Below are positions 17,243 through 25,432 of a stretch of 64,000 nucleotides of DNA, in pieces. The notes under the pieces were generated by a model. That model worked only from the letters and a program-made list of their open reading frames with translations. It searched no databases and had not been told where the DNA came from. This DNA is from CAUZIR01 sp034421295 (GTDB lineage: Bacteria > Chloroflexota > Dehalococcoidia > Lucifugimonadales > UBA2962), in NCBI GenBank assembly GCA_034421295.1, contig DAOUKM010000019.1, positions 310,001-374,000 of the forward strand, written 5' to 3'. Positions within the stretch are counted from its first letter, which is position 1, and each line of letters starts with the position of its first letter. Made by a program: the position numbers and the translations under genes.

Positions 17243-18391
17243 TTGTCAGATAACCCGAGTGGAACAGACTCCCGGAGGCTTGTCTCCCAGCGGTCCGGTC
17301 TCAGGAATCTGTCCAGCGACCGTCGCAGGCTGGCCGTGCTGCGGCGCAGCAATCAGGCCCGCCAGCGCATCACGCTTATCGTCATCGGCCTGGCGCTGCT
17401 GGTGGTGGCAGGCATCCTGATTGCAGGCTACGTCATAGCGTTTGTGATGCCGCCCAGGCAGACGGTGGTGCGCGTCAATGACACTTCCTATTCCCGAGGT
17501 GACCTGGTTAAGGCGCTTCGTGTGCGCCAGGAGGGAGCCCGTTTCTTCGGGCTGGACTTTCAGCCAAGCCAGGAGATTTTTGAGGCCCTGCAGCTGTTCG
17601 TTGAGGACGAGATCCTGACCCAGGTGGCCGCCAAGTACGGCATAACTGTGCGCGATGACGAGATAGACCGCCAGATAGAGAGTCTGTTCCTTATCGGCGA
17701 ACCCGGGCTCGACCCGGAGGCGCTCCGGCGAGATTTTGACGAGAGGTACCGGAGTTATCTCAATGCAGTGCGCCTCTCCGAGGGAGAGCACCGCGAGATC
17801 ACTCGAAGATCTATCCTCCGGGCCAAATTCCGGGAATTCATCGGTGAACAGGTTTCCAGGTTTTCAGAGCAGGTTCACTTTCATCGCATCGTGATGCCGG
17901 TAGGGTCGGAAGTCGACATCATGCTCGTCAAGCTAAAGGACGGGCTGGCCGAGGCGGCAACGCCGGAGCAGCGCCAGCAGGTATGGAAGGACATCGTAAG
18001 GGAGTTTTCGATCGACGATCCCGAGACCGTTCGACTCGGTGGTGACCGGGGCTGGATGCCGATCAGCTCAACCGATACCTATGCCGAGACCATTCTCAAC
18101 CTAGAGGTCGGCGTGGTCAGCGATCCGGTAACAGACATAGAAAACCCCAAGCTGATCCGGTTCTTCATGGTTTCCGAGAGGGACCCGGCCAGAGAGCTCT
18201 CGCCATCGGACCTTGATGACATAAAGTCGCAGGCCCTGCAGGACTGGGTGAACAGGGAGCGTGACAACCACGACGTCTACGCGGCGTTCGATTCGGAAAT
18301 CTACAGCTGGATGCTCGAGCAGCTCAGACAGACCTCTGAGCCGACTCCTACGCCGGCCAACCCCTTTGCCAATGTCAATGTTGGATTCTAG
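17243..18391 (+). CDS. SurA/PrsA-like membrane-anchored foldase
   Basis: A 382-residue protein with a basic cytoplasmic N-terminus, one transmembrane segment (about residues 42-68, ITLIVIGLALLVV) and an extracytoplasmic domain resembling the SurA N-terminal chaperone domain (VRVNDTSYSRGDLVKALR). A degenerate parvulin-like region follows (RIVMPVGSE..AREFSIDDPE style) with GDRGWMP. It probably assists folding of exported proteins; isomerase activity is uncertain. Start TTG with AGGAG (17231-17235) at 7 nt. The C-terminus is Pro/Thr-rich. Confidence 0.75.
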   Translation: MSDNPSGTDSRRLVSQRSGLRNLSSDRRRLAVLRRSNQARQRITLIVIGLALLVVAGILIAGYVIAFVMPPRQTVVRVNDTSYSRGDLVKALRVRQEGARFFGLDFQPSQEIFEALQLFVEDEILTQVAAKYGITVRDDEIDRQIESLFLIGEPGLDPEALRRDFDERYRSYLNAVRLSEGEHREITRRSILRAKFREFIGEQVSRFSEQVHFHRIVMPVGSEVDIMLVKLKDGLAEAATPEQRQQVWKDIVREFSIDDPETVRLGGDRGWMPISSTDTYAETILNLEVGVVSDPVTDIENPKLIRFFMVSERDPARELSPSDLDDIKSQALQDWVNRERDNHDVYAAFDSEIYSWMLEQLRQTSEPTPTPANPFANVNVGF

Positions 18392-18521
18392 ATGGGTCTG
18401 GGTTCAGGATGGAGGTTCCCGGATCGGATCCCGGTGAAACTCGTCGGGTTGGTAGCCAGGAGGAGGGCGGCGGGGTCCACAGCGGCCCGTGTTGGGCCCT
18501 CAAGGAGCCACGCGCGCCGGG

Positions 18522-18866
18522 ATGAGAGCTGAACTCTACTGGAAACGCGGCTGAACCACATGCCGGAGGGCGCGTGAGACGCTCTCAAGCATGGGCGTGG
18601 AGCTGGCCGAGCGAGACATATTCAAAGAGCCGTTAACCGAGGCGGAACTGGGGGAACTGACGGCCATGCGCCCCATCAGGGAGCTTTTCTCATTCAAGAG
18701 CCCTTCGTTCCGCAAGCTCGGACTTGATCCAGACGCCCTCACCGATCAGCAGATGGCGTCCCTGATAATGGGTGACCCACGCCTGATCCGACGCCCGCTG
18801 GTCGTGACCGGAGGCGAGATAATCGTGGGCAACGATCAGGCCGCGTTTAAGGAGGCCTTCGGCTAG
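18522..18866 (+). CDS. ArsC/Spx-like thioredoxin-fold protein, predicted selenoprotein with in-frame UGA at position 11
   Basis: Reading TGA at 18552-18554 as Sec gives a complete 114-residue ArsC/Spx/YffB-family protein beginning MRAELYWKRG-U-TTC-RRARETL, followed by ERDIFKEPLTEAEL, SPSFRKLGL and DPRLIRRPLVV with the conserved Arg-Arg-Pro. In the family this N-terminal motif is CxxC, so U11 replaces the first Cys and Cys14 is the partner. Starting at the first ATG after the UGA (18591) would delete strand 1 and the active site. A hairpin with the geometry of a bacterial SECIS follows. AAGGAG lies 14 nt ahead of the ATG. Likely a glutathione- or thioredoxin-linked oxidoreductase; arsenate reduction is not established. 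Confidence 0.83.
18555..18586 (+). promoter_or_regulatory. Candidate bacterial SECIS hairpin, ArsC/Spx-like gene
   Basis: After the UGA come 11 nt, then a 7-bp stem GAGGGCG/CGCTCTC (18566-18572 with 18580-18586, one G-U pair) closing a 7-nt loop CGTGAGA. The loop begins 18 nt after the UGA and has G at its second position, matching the bacterial SECIS consensus as I recall it (G in the first two loop positions, loop 16-37 nt from UGA). Confidence 0.62.
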
Positions 18867-18894
18867 GGCGTTTCCTGAAAGAGCGCGTCGGCCA

Positions 18895-18911
18895 GGCCCC
18901 CGATCGGGGCC
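18895..18911. terminator. Small hairpin between convergent genes
   Basis: GGCCCC/GGGGCC 6-bp stem with a 5-nt loop, between the ArsC-like gene and the convergent coiled-coil gene. No T-run on either strand, so a terminator role is only possible. Confidence 0.25.
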
Positions 18912-18917
18912 GCGCGT

Positions 18918-19526
18918 CTATTCGATGGATCGGCCGTTGATTGCAGGCTGGCCCACCTTCTTGGCCACCGGATCGACATCCGTGCCAAGGGCGTCTATGC
19001 CCCTTCGCACCTGGCCCAGCATCTGGGAAAGCCTCTCTTCGATGCTGAAGAGAACCTCCCGGCTGTACTGGTCCGCCCCCTCGCGCCGTTCGGCGGCCGT
19101 TGCGTCCGCCTCGCCGATCAGGCGCACGGCTTCCTGTCCGGCGTCTCTCAGGATCTCGCCGGCCTTGCGATGTGCTTCGTCGTGGATCTTCTGTGCCTGT
19201 TCCTCGGCTCCCCTGACGATCTCGGATTCGGAGACCATCGTCTCGTGCTCGCTGCGGGCGGCGAATGTTATGGCCTTGGACTCCTGGCTGGCCGAGTCCC
19301 GCAGGCGCTTTGACTCAAGGTACGCCTGGTTGATGATGCTATCTTTCTGCTTGATAACCTCGTCCGCCTCCAGCACGTGGTCGGGCAGTGAGCCACGCAG
19401 CTCCGCCACTATGTGTGACAGCCTGTCTGAGTCAACCATCACCTTGCCACGCCTCCCGAGAACCTTGCTCGAGCTCTTGCAGAGCTCGTCCAGCTCGCCG
19501 AGAATGCGGTCTACTTTTTCGGACAT
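18918..19526 (-). CDS. Coiled-coil protein of unknown function (DivIVA/ATP-synthase-b-like)
   Basis: A 202-residue, highly charged, Ala/Glu-rich protein with no membrane segment. Most of residues 60-180 looks like a continuous amphipathic coiled coil (AEEQAQKIHDEAHRKAGEIL and similar). It superficially resembles DivIVA and the b subunit of ATP synthase, but no diagnostic DivIVA N-terminal motif is seen. It is the last gene after rsmD and coaD on the minus strand, 10 nt beyond the coaD stop. A cell-division or envelope scaffold is a guess. ATG after GGAGG. Confidence 0.7.
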   Translation of the reverse strand: MSEKVDRILGELDELCKSSSKVLGRRGKVMVDSDRLSHIVAELRGSLPDHVLEADEVIKQKDSIINQAYLESKRLRDSASQESKAITFAARSEHETMVSESEIVRGAEEQAQKIHDEAHRKAGEILRDAGQEAVRLIGEADATAAERREGADQYSREVLFSIEERLSQMLGQVRRGIDALGTDVDPVAKKVGQPAINGRSIE

Positions 19527-19536
19527 ACCAGCCTCC

Positions 19537-20019
19537 TTAGCTTAAGTTCAGTCTCTGGCGCAGGAGGTCGGCAACCCCATCGGGTACCAGCCCCTCCACA
19601 TTGCCGCCCAGCCGGGCCACTTCCTTGATCCGCGATGAATGTATGAATTGGTGCTCCAGGGCGCTCATCACGCAAACTACATCGATGTCGGGTGCTAGGC
19701 TCCTCCACATGTGCGCCATCTCGAACTCGACCTCGAAATCTATACCGGCCCTCAGGCCCCTCAGGATGAAGTCCGCACCCACCTCGCGCGCAAAATCGAC
19801 GGCCAGACCGGTAAACGGCTTCACGTCGACTCTGCCGGCATCGGACAGGGAGTCGGCGAACATGCGCACTCGCTCCTCGGTGGAGAACAGCAGCGACTTT
19901 GGTGGGCTGTCATACACGCCGATCACCAGGCCGTCGAACAACTGCGCGGCCCTCCTGGCGACATCGACGTGGCCGTTGTGAACCGGGTCGAAAGTGCCGG
20001 GATATACGGCCTTAGCCAT
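19537..20019 (-). CDS. coaD: Pantetheine-phosphate adenylyltransferase
   Basis: A 160-residue CoaD, which joins 4-phosphopantetheine and ATP to make dephospho-CoA. The nucleotidyltransferase TFDPVHNGH motif starts near residue 8, RGLRAGIDFEVEF is in the middle and the ISSSxIK-like HSSRIKEVA comes late. ATG at 20019 gives the family N-terminus (MAKAVYPGTF); another ATG lies two codons upstream. It overlaps the end of rsmD by 8 nt, implying translational coupling. The rsmD-coaD pairing is common in bacteria. Confidence 0.95.
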   Translation of the reverse strand: MAKAVYPGTFDPVHNGHVDVARRAAQLFDGLVIGVYDSPPKSLLFSTEERVRMFADSLSDAGRVDVKPFTGLAVDFAREVGADFILRGLRAGIDFEVEFEMAHMWRSLAPDIDVVCVMSALEHQFIHSSRIKEVARLGGNVEGLVPDGVADLLRQRLNLS

Positions 20020-20605
20020 GGGCATCCGCCGTGGTGAACATCGAGATTGACGAGTCGCCGTATCGCCTTGTCGATGTGCGAACGAGACGCCCGTATGAGT
20101 CCGCCAGTCGCAGTTTGGTGCGGTGCTCTGCAACCACCACCGCCCCACGGCCGAGCATGGAGCCTTCGCCCAGGCCGCTCAGAATTGTCTCCCAGGGATC
20201 GTCATCGTAGGGGGGGTCTATGAAGACCAACTCGTATGCTCCTCCATCGCGTCCGCTCTTCCCGCAGCCTTCCCGGCCGTCTGGCGAGCCCACCACGCTC
20301 TCCGCCCGTGCCCTCATCACCGTGGCCCGGTCGCCGTAATCCAGCGATCTGATATTCGCCTCGATAGTGCTGCAAGCCCTACCGTCCCTTTCGACCATGT
20401 CAGCCCGCAATGCACCCCTGCTGAGGGCTTCGAGGCCCATGGCCCCGGACCCCGAATAAAGGTCCAGTACCGTGGCTCCGACCACTCGATCGCCCAGAAT
20501 CGAAAAGACCGCGGACCGCACCCTCTCTGTTGTCGGTCTCAGCCGACCCCTCGGTAACTGGAGCCTCCGGCCCCTATCCTTGCCACCGGAGATCCGGGTG
20601 CTCAT
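20012..20605 (-). CDS. rsmD: 16S rRNA (guanine-N2)-methyltransferase RsmD
   Basis: A 197-residue RsmD-type enzyme that methylates 16S rRNA near G966. Features are the N-terminal RISGGKDRGRRLQLP, RPTTERVRSAVFSIL, the SAM site VLDLYSGSGAMGLEALSRGA and the N6/N2-type DPPY motif (VFIDPPYDDD). The ATG at 20605 has GAGG 4 nt upstream; an ATG 9 codons further up is less likely. A Gly-rich insertion (DGREGCGKSGRDGG) interrupts the domain before DPPY. First gene of the rsmD-coaD-coiled-coil run. Confidence 0.92.
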   Translation of the reverse strand: MSTRISGGKDRGRRLQLPRGRLRPTTERVRSAVFSILGDRVVGATVLDLYSGSGAMGLEALSRGALRADMVERDGRACSTIEANIRSLDYGDRATVMRARAESVVGSPDGREGCGKSGRDGGAYELVFIDPPYDDDPWETILSGLGEGSMLGRGAVVVAEHRTKLRLADSYGRLVRTSTRRYGDSSISMFTTADAHG

Positions 20606-20969
20606 CAACCTCAACTCGGTGGGCCAGGTCATGGCGCTGTCCGCCGCCCAGCCGTCGAGAGTGGGCCGATGTTAGCAGGGGGCGTTTCGCCGCAAAAGTA
20701 GTTTTTGGACGAGTTTTAAATTCTGTACAGACAGGGCTGTTTTACCGGCCGTTCCGAGGTCGTTTAGAATTGGTGCCTGGACTGAGCGAAGAACCGGGTC
20801 GGTGAGCGCACAGTCCTTCCGCTATTCCGGGTGTCGGGGAGACTTGGGAGGTCGGTCTTACCTTAGGGGCCTTGAGCCCGGGCCACGGCCGACTCCGGCG
20901 AGCTTCCCGCCTGACCACACCGGACCTGAGACAAGCCCAAAGAGAGTTTAGGTAGCCGTTCTACGAGCG
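20606..20969 (+). other. 364-nt intergenic leader upstream of lysS
   Basis: No credible coding frame or tRNA. It has an AT-rich island (20700-20735) and a TAGAAT -10-like hexamer at 20765-20770 with only a weak -35. That would leave a 190-nt leader rich in short GC inverted repeats before lysS. I looked for the T-box core and a tRNA-like fold and did not find them. May be a structured leader of unknown type, or simply divergent rsmD/lysS promoters. Confidence 0.4.
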
Positions 20970-22487
20970 ATGAGAAGGCAAGATGGAGAGGTGACGCCGA
21001 GCGACCTCATGCAGGTGCGGCGGCAAAAGCTCGATAGGCTCCGGCAGCGAGGACTGGACCCTTATCCTCACAGCTTTGCGCGCACGCACACTAGCCGGCA
21101 GGCGAGAGATCTCCTGTTGGCTGCCGAGGGCGACATGCCCGGACCGGGCGCCGATGCCAGGACGGATAGCGTGTCTGTGGCCGGCCGCATGGTGGCCGTC
21201 AGGGGCATGGGAAGGGCCTCGTTCGTAGACATCTTGGACGGACATGGCAGGATGCAGGTTCTACTGCGTCGCAACGCACTGGCCGAGTCCTACGATCTGG
21301 TTGACGACCTCGACATCGGCGATTGGATCGGGGTCAGCGGTCAGGTCATGCGGACCCGGGCCGGAGAGGTGACGGTGGATGCGAGCTCGCTGACCGTGCT
21401 GTCCAAGGCCCTGAGGCCACTGCCGGAGAAGTGGCACGGGCTCACGGACACCGAAATCAGATTCCGCCAGCGCTACCTGGACCTGATTGCCAACGAGGAG
21501 GCGCAAAGGGTCGCGGTGCTTCGCTCCAACACCGTCTCGGCGATGCGTCGCTTCCTGGATGGCCAGGGGTTCGTTGAGGTCGAGACACCGGTACTGGTGG
21601 CGGTGGCGGCGGGCGCCATGGCCAGACCCTTCGTCACCCACCACAACCAGCTGCATTCCGACCTGTACCTGCGCATAGCGACGGAACTCTACCTGAAGAG
21701 ACTCATAGTCGGGGGACTTGAACGTGTCTACGAGATAGGACGCGTGTTCCGCAATGAAGGGGTCGACTTTTATCACAACCCCGAGTTCACGATGATGGAG
21801 AGCTACCAGGCGTTCGCCGACTACAGGGACGTGATGATCATGGTGGAGGAGATGGTCGGCTACATCGCTCACCAGGTCCTGGGGCGAACTCGCGTTGAGT
21901 TCGATGGACATGAGATCGACCTCTCGCCGCCCTGGCCCAGGCTGAGCCTGAGGCAGCAGCTGACCGAGCGCGCGGGCGTAGATTTCCTGGAATGCTCGGA
22001 CCTCGATTCGCTCGCCGCCAGGATGGAGGCTCTGGGTCTCGATGCCTCCAGGCAGACCAGCTGGGCAGGACTCCTGGACAAACTGGTCTCGGACGCGGTG
22101 GAGCCAGAACTGATACAACCCACGTTCCTTGTCGACTATCCCCTCGAGATGTCTCCTCTCGCCAAGAAACACCGCCAGGACCCCAGGGTGGTTGAGAGAT
22201 TCGAGGGCTTCATCGCCGGCATGGAGGTGTGCAACGCCTTTACCGAACTGAACGACCCCCTCGACCAGAGGTCTCGCCTGGAAGAACAGGAGGTCTTGCG
22301 AAAGGCCGACAGGGTATCGGGCGAGGAGTTCTACGACAGGCTGGATGAAGATTTCCTCGTGGCAGTCGAACATGGAATGCCCCCGACGGGAGGGCTGGGT
22401 ATGGGCATCGACCGCTTGACGATGCTGCTGTCCGGCCACCGATCGATCCGAGAGGTGATCCTCTTTCCCATGCTGCGCCCACGCTGA
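20970..22487 (+). CDS. lysS: Lysyl-tRNA synthetase (class II)
   Basis: A 505-residue class II LysRS. The N-terminal OB fold (VSVAGRMVAVRGMGRASFVDI) binds the anticodon. The catalytic core shows LYLRIATELYLKRLIVGG, motif 2 FRNEGVDFYHNPEFTMMES and motif 3 GGLGMGIDRLTMLL. The usual insertion of bacterial LysRS is kept (MSPLAKKHR). The ATG at 20970 has no obvious ribosome site; a GTG at 20991 is an alternative. The conserved part begins soon after both. Monocistronic, with a long leader. Confidence 0.96.
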   Translation: MRRQDGEVTPSDLMQVRRQKLDRLRQRGLDPYPHSFARTHTSRQARDLLLAAEGDMPGPGADARTDSVSVAGRMVAVRGMGRASFVDILDGHGRMQVLLRRNALAESYDLVDDLDIGDWIGVSGQVMRTRAGEVTVDASSLTVLSKALRPLPEKWHGLTDTEIRFRQRYLDLIANEEAQRVAVLRSNTVSAMRRFLDGQGFVEVETPVLVAVAAGAMARPFVTHHNQLHSDLYLRIATELYLKRLIVGGLERVYEIGRVFRNEGVDFYHNPEFTMMESYQAFADYRDVMIMVEEMVGYIAHQVLGRTRVEFDGHEIDLSPPWPRLSLRQQLTERAGVDFLECSDLDSLAARMEALGLDASRQTSWAGLLDKLVSDAVEPELIQPTFLVDYPLEMSPLAKKHRQDPRVVERFEGFIAGMEVCNAFTELNDPLDQRSRLEEQEVLRKADRVSGEEFYDRLDEDFLVAVEHGMPPTGGLGMGIDRLTMLLSGHRSIREVILFPMLRPR

Positions 22488-22557
22488 GCGCTGCCGAATC
22501 CGGCATCCGTCGCCGCAGGCAGCCAGCAGCGCGTCCTGTAGGTTCGCTCGCCGTCAG

Positions 22558-23337
22558 CTAGCGCCGTTTTTCCCCGATCAGGATCGCAACCGATCCGAAG
22601 GCCAAACGTTTGCCTTCCACCAGCATCAACCCCGCCGACTCCATATCTGACTCCAGCTGGGCTACGCGAAAACTTGCGGCCGACTCGGGAAGGTAGCTAT
22701 AGGCTTCCCGGTCGCCGGCGAATGCGAGTCCCAGGAGCGGGGCGACAGCCCTGAAGGCCGCCCCGAAAAGGGCGGCCCCAAAGCCGTCTCCGGAGGTGGA
22801 GAATATGTCCAGGACCGCCAGCCTTCCTCCGGGTTTGAGCACGCGGGCGATTTGCGCCAGGGCCGCTGGCCGATCCGTGAAATTGCGCATGCCGAACCCC
22901 ACCGTGGCCATCGAAAACGCCTCGTCCCTAAAGGGCAGCGCATGGGCGTCCGAGAGCAGGAGCGTCACACCTGGGGCGGCGCCTGCACTCGCGATCTTTC
23001 TTCTGCCCACCTTCAGCATCGGTTCGGAGAAATCGACCGCGATCCACTGCTGTTGGAGGTCCGGCATGGAGGGACTGCCGCCTGGCTCATCGTCGCTGCC
23101 GCGTCCGGCCGCACGCAGCGACAGCGCGGCAAGCGGGAAGTCGCAGGTTCCCGAGGCCACGTCCAGCGCCCGACCCGCGGCGGTCGACCCGTCGAGCGCC
23201 ATCTCCAGCGCCATGCGGCGCCATGCATGGTGTCTACCGGCGGACATCAGGGTGTTTAGAAGGTCGTAGCGCCAGGCTATCCGGCTGAACATCGCCGCCA
23301 CGTAGGCGGCCCGATCCTCGCCTGTGAGCAGTGCCAC
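22558..23337 (-). CDS. menG: UbiE/MenG-family methyltransferase (probable demethylmenaquinone methyltransferase)
   Basis: A 259-residue UbiE/MenG-family methyltransferase. Signatures are FSRIAWRYDLLNTLMSAGRHHAWRR near residue 20, LDVASGTCDFPLA (motif I), GFGMRNFTDRPAAL and the C-terminal YSYLPESAASF. It would perform the final C-methylation in menaquinone synthesis. A 20-residue Gly/Asp/Pro-rich insertion follows motif I. Start GTG, 3 nt after the nnr stop, so translationally coupled to nnr. Other quinone-pathway genes are not in the window, so the exact quinone is inferred. Confidence 0.87.
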   Translation of the reverse strand: MALLTGEDRAAYVAAMFSRIAWRYDLLNTLMSAGRHHAWRRMALEMALDGSTAAGRALDVASGTCDFPLAALSLRAAGRGSDDEPGGSPSMPDLQQQWIAVDFSEPMLKVGRRKIASAGAAPGVTLLLSDAHALPFRDEAFSMATVGFGMRNFTDRPAALAQIARVLKPGGRLAVLDIFSTSGDGFGAALFGAAFRAVAPLLGLAFAGDREAYSYLPESAASFRVAQLESDMESAGLMLVEGKRLAFGSVAILIGEKRR

Positions 23338-23340
23338 CGG

Positions 23341-24900
23341 CTAGCTCTCGTTGAGGGTCTTGATAGTCCGGGGGAGTTCGGGGGGCAGATCGCCTGCGAC
23401 CATACCCGCCTCGCCTAGCTCGGCCCGCAACGACTCGCCCGCAGCGCCGTGCAAGAACACACCCAGCGCCGCCGCATCAGGCAGCGGCATGCCCTGAGCG
23501 AGCAGGCCCCCGATCGTCCCGGCGAGTACGTCGCCGGTGCCGGCGGTGGCCAGACCGGGATTGGCGAACGGGGAGATCATGGCCTTTCCGTCAGGATCGG
23601 CCACGGTGGAGTGGGCCCCCTTCAGCACGACGACCTTGTTCCACTCCCGGGCTGCACCTCGCGCCCACCGTATGCGCTCTGCGCCGTTCGGACCGGCATT
23701 TGAGGCATCGAGTCGGGACATTTCACCCAGGTGGGGCGTCAGAATCGCCGGAGATGAAAAGTGCCTGTGCCACCCGGGGATGCCCGAAAGCAGATTCAGC
23801 CCGTCGGCGTCCACAACGGCTGGCGGCAGTTGGATGTCCGATGTCAGGAGCCGTGACAGCATCTCGCCCGTCCCCGGATCCAGTCCAAGACCGCAGCCCA
23901 CGACGAGGGCGTCGTAGGCATGCAGGGCCGAGAGAATCTCCTCCGCACCGTCAGCCGCTATACCTCCACCGTCCGTCTCTGGCATGGGCAGGTAGGTCAC
24001 CTGGGGTGCCCCGGCCGCAACAGCCATTTGAATACCTTTCGGCACGGCGGCCGTGACCAGTCCGGCGCCGACGCGGGATGCGGCCGTAGACGCCAGGAGA
24101 GCGGCGCCGACATAGTTGCGGCATCCGGCTACGACCAGCACCTTGCCGAAAGTGCCCTTGTGGCCTGCCGCCGGTCGAGCGGGCAGGTGCAACCTGGCCC
24201 ATTCTGGCGTGATGAGCGACAGGTCGATCTCTTCGTCTAGGCCGGCCGGCAGTCCGATGTCCTCTATCATGACCACGCCGCAGAGCTCGGCGCCAGGCAT
24301 GGCGCAGTGGCCGATCTTGGGGAGACCCAGAGCCACGGTGATGTCCGACCTGACCGACATCGGGTCGGCCTCTCCCGTGTCGGCGCTTACCCCGGTGGGC
24401 AGGTCGACTGCCACCAGCAGCAGATCGGAACGCTCGAACCTGGCCTCGGCCAGCGCGGCCATCTGCCCTGAGAGCCGGCCGGAGATTGGGCGGGAACTGC
24501 CGGTTCCCAGCAAGGCGTCCAGCGTCAGTTCGCACTCCGATAGGCTTTCCCGCAAGACGGAGAGGTCGGCATCATCATCCGATCGGACGAGCCGTACGGG
24601 TTCGGGCAACTCCGCCGCCTTCGGGTGCGGCTCCCTGCCTGAGGCGCTCAGATAGACTGTGGCTCTGGCTCCCCAGTTGGAGAGGTGTCGGGCGGCCACC
24701 AGACCATCCCCGCCGTTGTTGCCGGGCCCTATCATCATCAGTACCGGGATATCGGGTATCCGGGAGTCGTGCCCCAGCGCGCGCCTGCATGTCTCGGCGA
24801 CGGCAAGGCCGGCGTTTTCCATCAGCTTGTCGGTGTCTACCCCTGAACGCTCCGACAGGCGCTCGATCTTTGCCATCTGGCCGGATGTGACGATCTTCAT
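23341..24900 (-). CDS. nnr: Bifunctional NAD(P)HX epimerase/dehydratase
   Basis: A 519-residue fusion. The N-terminal YjeF_N epimerase domain (about 1-215; MENAGLAVAE, GPGNNGGDGLVAARHL) interconverts R and S NAD(P)HX. The C-terminal ribokinase-like dehydratase (about 230-515; HKGTFGKVLVVAG, VVLKGAHSTV, GTGDVLAGTIGGLLAQG) restores NAD(P)H using ADP or ATP. Both active-site regions look intact. It lies between acpS and menG on the minus strand, 35 nt after the acpS stop. acpS-nnr adjacency is a common bacterial arrangement. Confidence 0.95.
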   Translation of the reverse strand: MKIVTSGQMAKIERLSERSGVDTDKLMENAGLAVAETCRRALGHDSRIPDIPVLMMIGPGNNGGDGLVAARHLSNWGARATVYLSASGREPHPKAAELPEPVRLVRSDDDADLSVLRESLSECELTLDALLGTGSSRPISGRLSGQMAALAEARFERSDLLLVAVDLPTGVSADTGEADPMSVRSDITVALGLPKIGHCAMPGAELCGVVMIEDIGLPAGLDEEIDLSLITPEWARLHLPARPAAGHKGTFGKVLVVAGCRNYVGAALLASTAASRVGAGLVTAAVPKGIQMAVAAGAPQVTYLPMPETDGGGIAADGAEEILSALHAYDALVVGCGLGLDPGTGEMLSRLLTSDIQLPPAVVDADGLNLLSGIPGWHRHFSSPAILTPHLGEMSRLDASNAGPNGAERIRWARGAAREWNKVVVLKGAHSTVADPDGKAMISPFANPGLATAGTGDVLAGTIGGLLAQGMPLPDAAALGVFLHGAAGESLRAELGEAGMVAGDLPPELPRTIKTLNES

Positions 24901-24935
24901 ATCGTGATGCTCAGTAACCGACCCTCGGACCCGGC

Positions 24936-25313
24936 CTAGAAGTTGGGGAGCTCACTCTCAGCAACGACAAAGGCGACTGCCATCTCGTTTGAGTGTGACA
25001 GGGAGACGGCGAACCGGCCTATGCCCATGTGCCTTGCATGGGCGGCGGCCTTGCCGTGCAGTTCAATGGTCGGGGCGCGGCCGAGCCGACGCACCACCTC
25101 GATGTCCTTCCAGGGGACTCCCCGGACCCCGGTGCCGAGGGCCTTCATCACCGCCTCCTTGGCTGCAAAGCGCGTAGCGAGCTGGCGAGCGCGACCGCGA
25201 CAGTAAATCTGCTCCCGCTCCGTGTAGATGCGGTCGAGGAAGCGTTGGCCGTACCGCTCCGCCACGCGCCTAACCCGCGGTATCTCTACAATGTCCACGC
25301 CGTTGACCAACAT
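24936..25313 (-). CDS. acpS: Holo-[acyl-carrier-protein] synthase
   Basis: A 125-residue AcpS that transfers phosphopantetheine from CoA to acyl carrier protein. Seen: GVDIVEIPRV with the metal-binding Asp, RFAAKEAVMKALGTG with the second acidic ligand and Lys, and the C-terminal SLSHSNEMAVAFVV. ATG at 25313 matches the family start; the frame is open further upstream without support. It is divergent from folD with 119 nt between starts, and is the first gene of acpS-nnr-menG. Confidence 0.95.
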   Translation of the reverse strand: MLVNGVDIVEIPRVRRVAERYGQRFLDRIYTEREQIYCRGRARQLATRFAAKEAVMKALGTGVRGVPWKDIEVVRRLGRAPTIELHGKAAAHARHMGIGRFAVSLSHSNEMAVAFVVAESELPNF

Positions 25314-25406
25314 CTTTACACTTTCAGATTCTACGCGGTAAGCAGGGCCGACCGGATGTTGTCGGGAGGCGCGACCAGCCGCCACCACCATACGGGCATG
25401 CATCCG

Positions 25407-25412
25407 TATAAT
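25407..25412 (+). promoter_or_regulatory. Predicted -10 box of folD
   Basis: TATAAT 20 nt upstream of the folD ATG, in the acpS-folD divergent gap. The transcript start would be only a few bases before the GGAGGA ribosome site, so the leader would be very short. No clear -35. Confidence 0.4.
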
Positions 25413-25432
25413 CGACGCCGCCGGAGGATGAC

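Noticed and set aside
20606..20969. T-box riboswitch or tRNA gene ahead of lysS.
   Set aside because: No T-box consensus, specifier loop or TTCGA-type T-arm was recognised.
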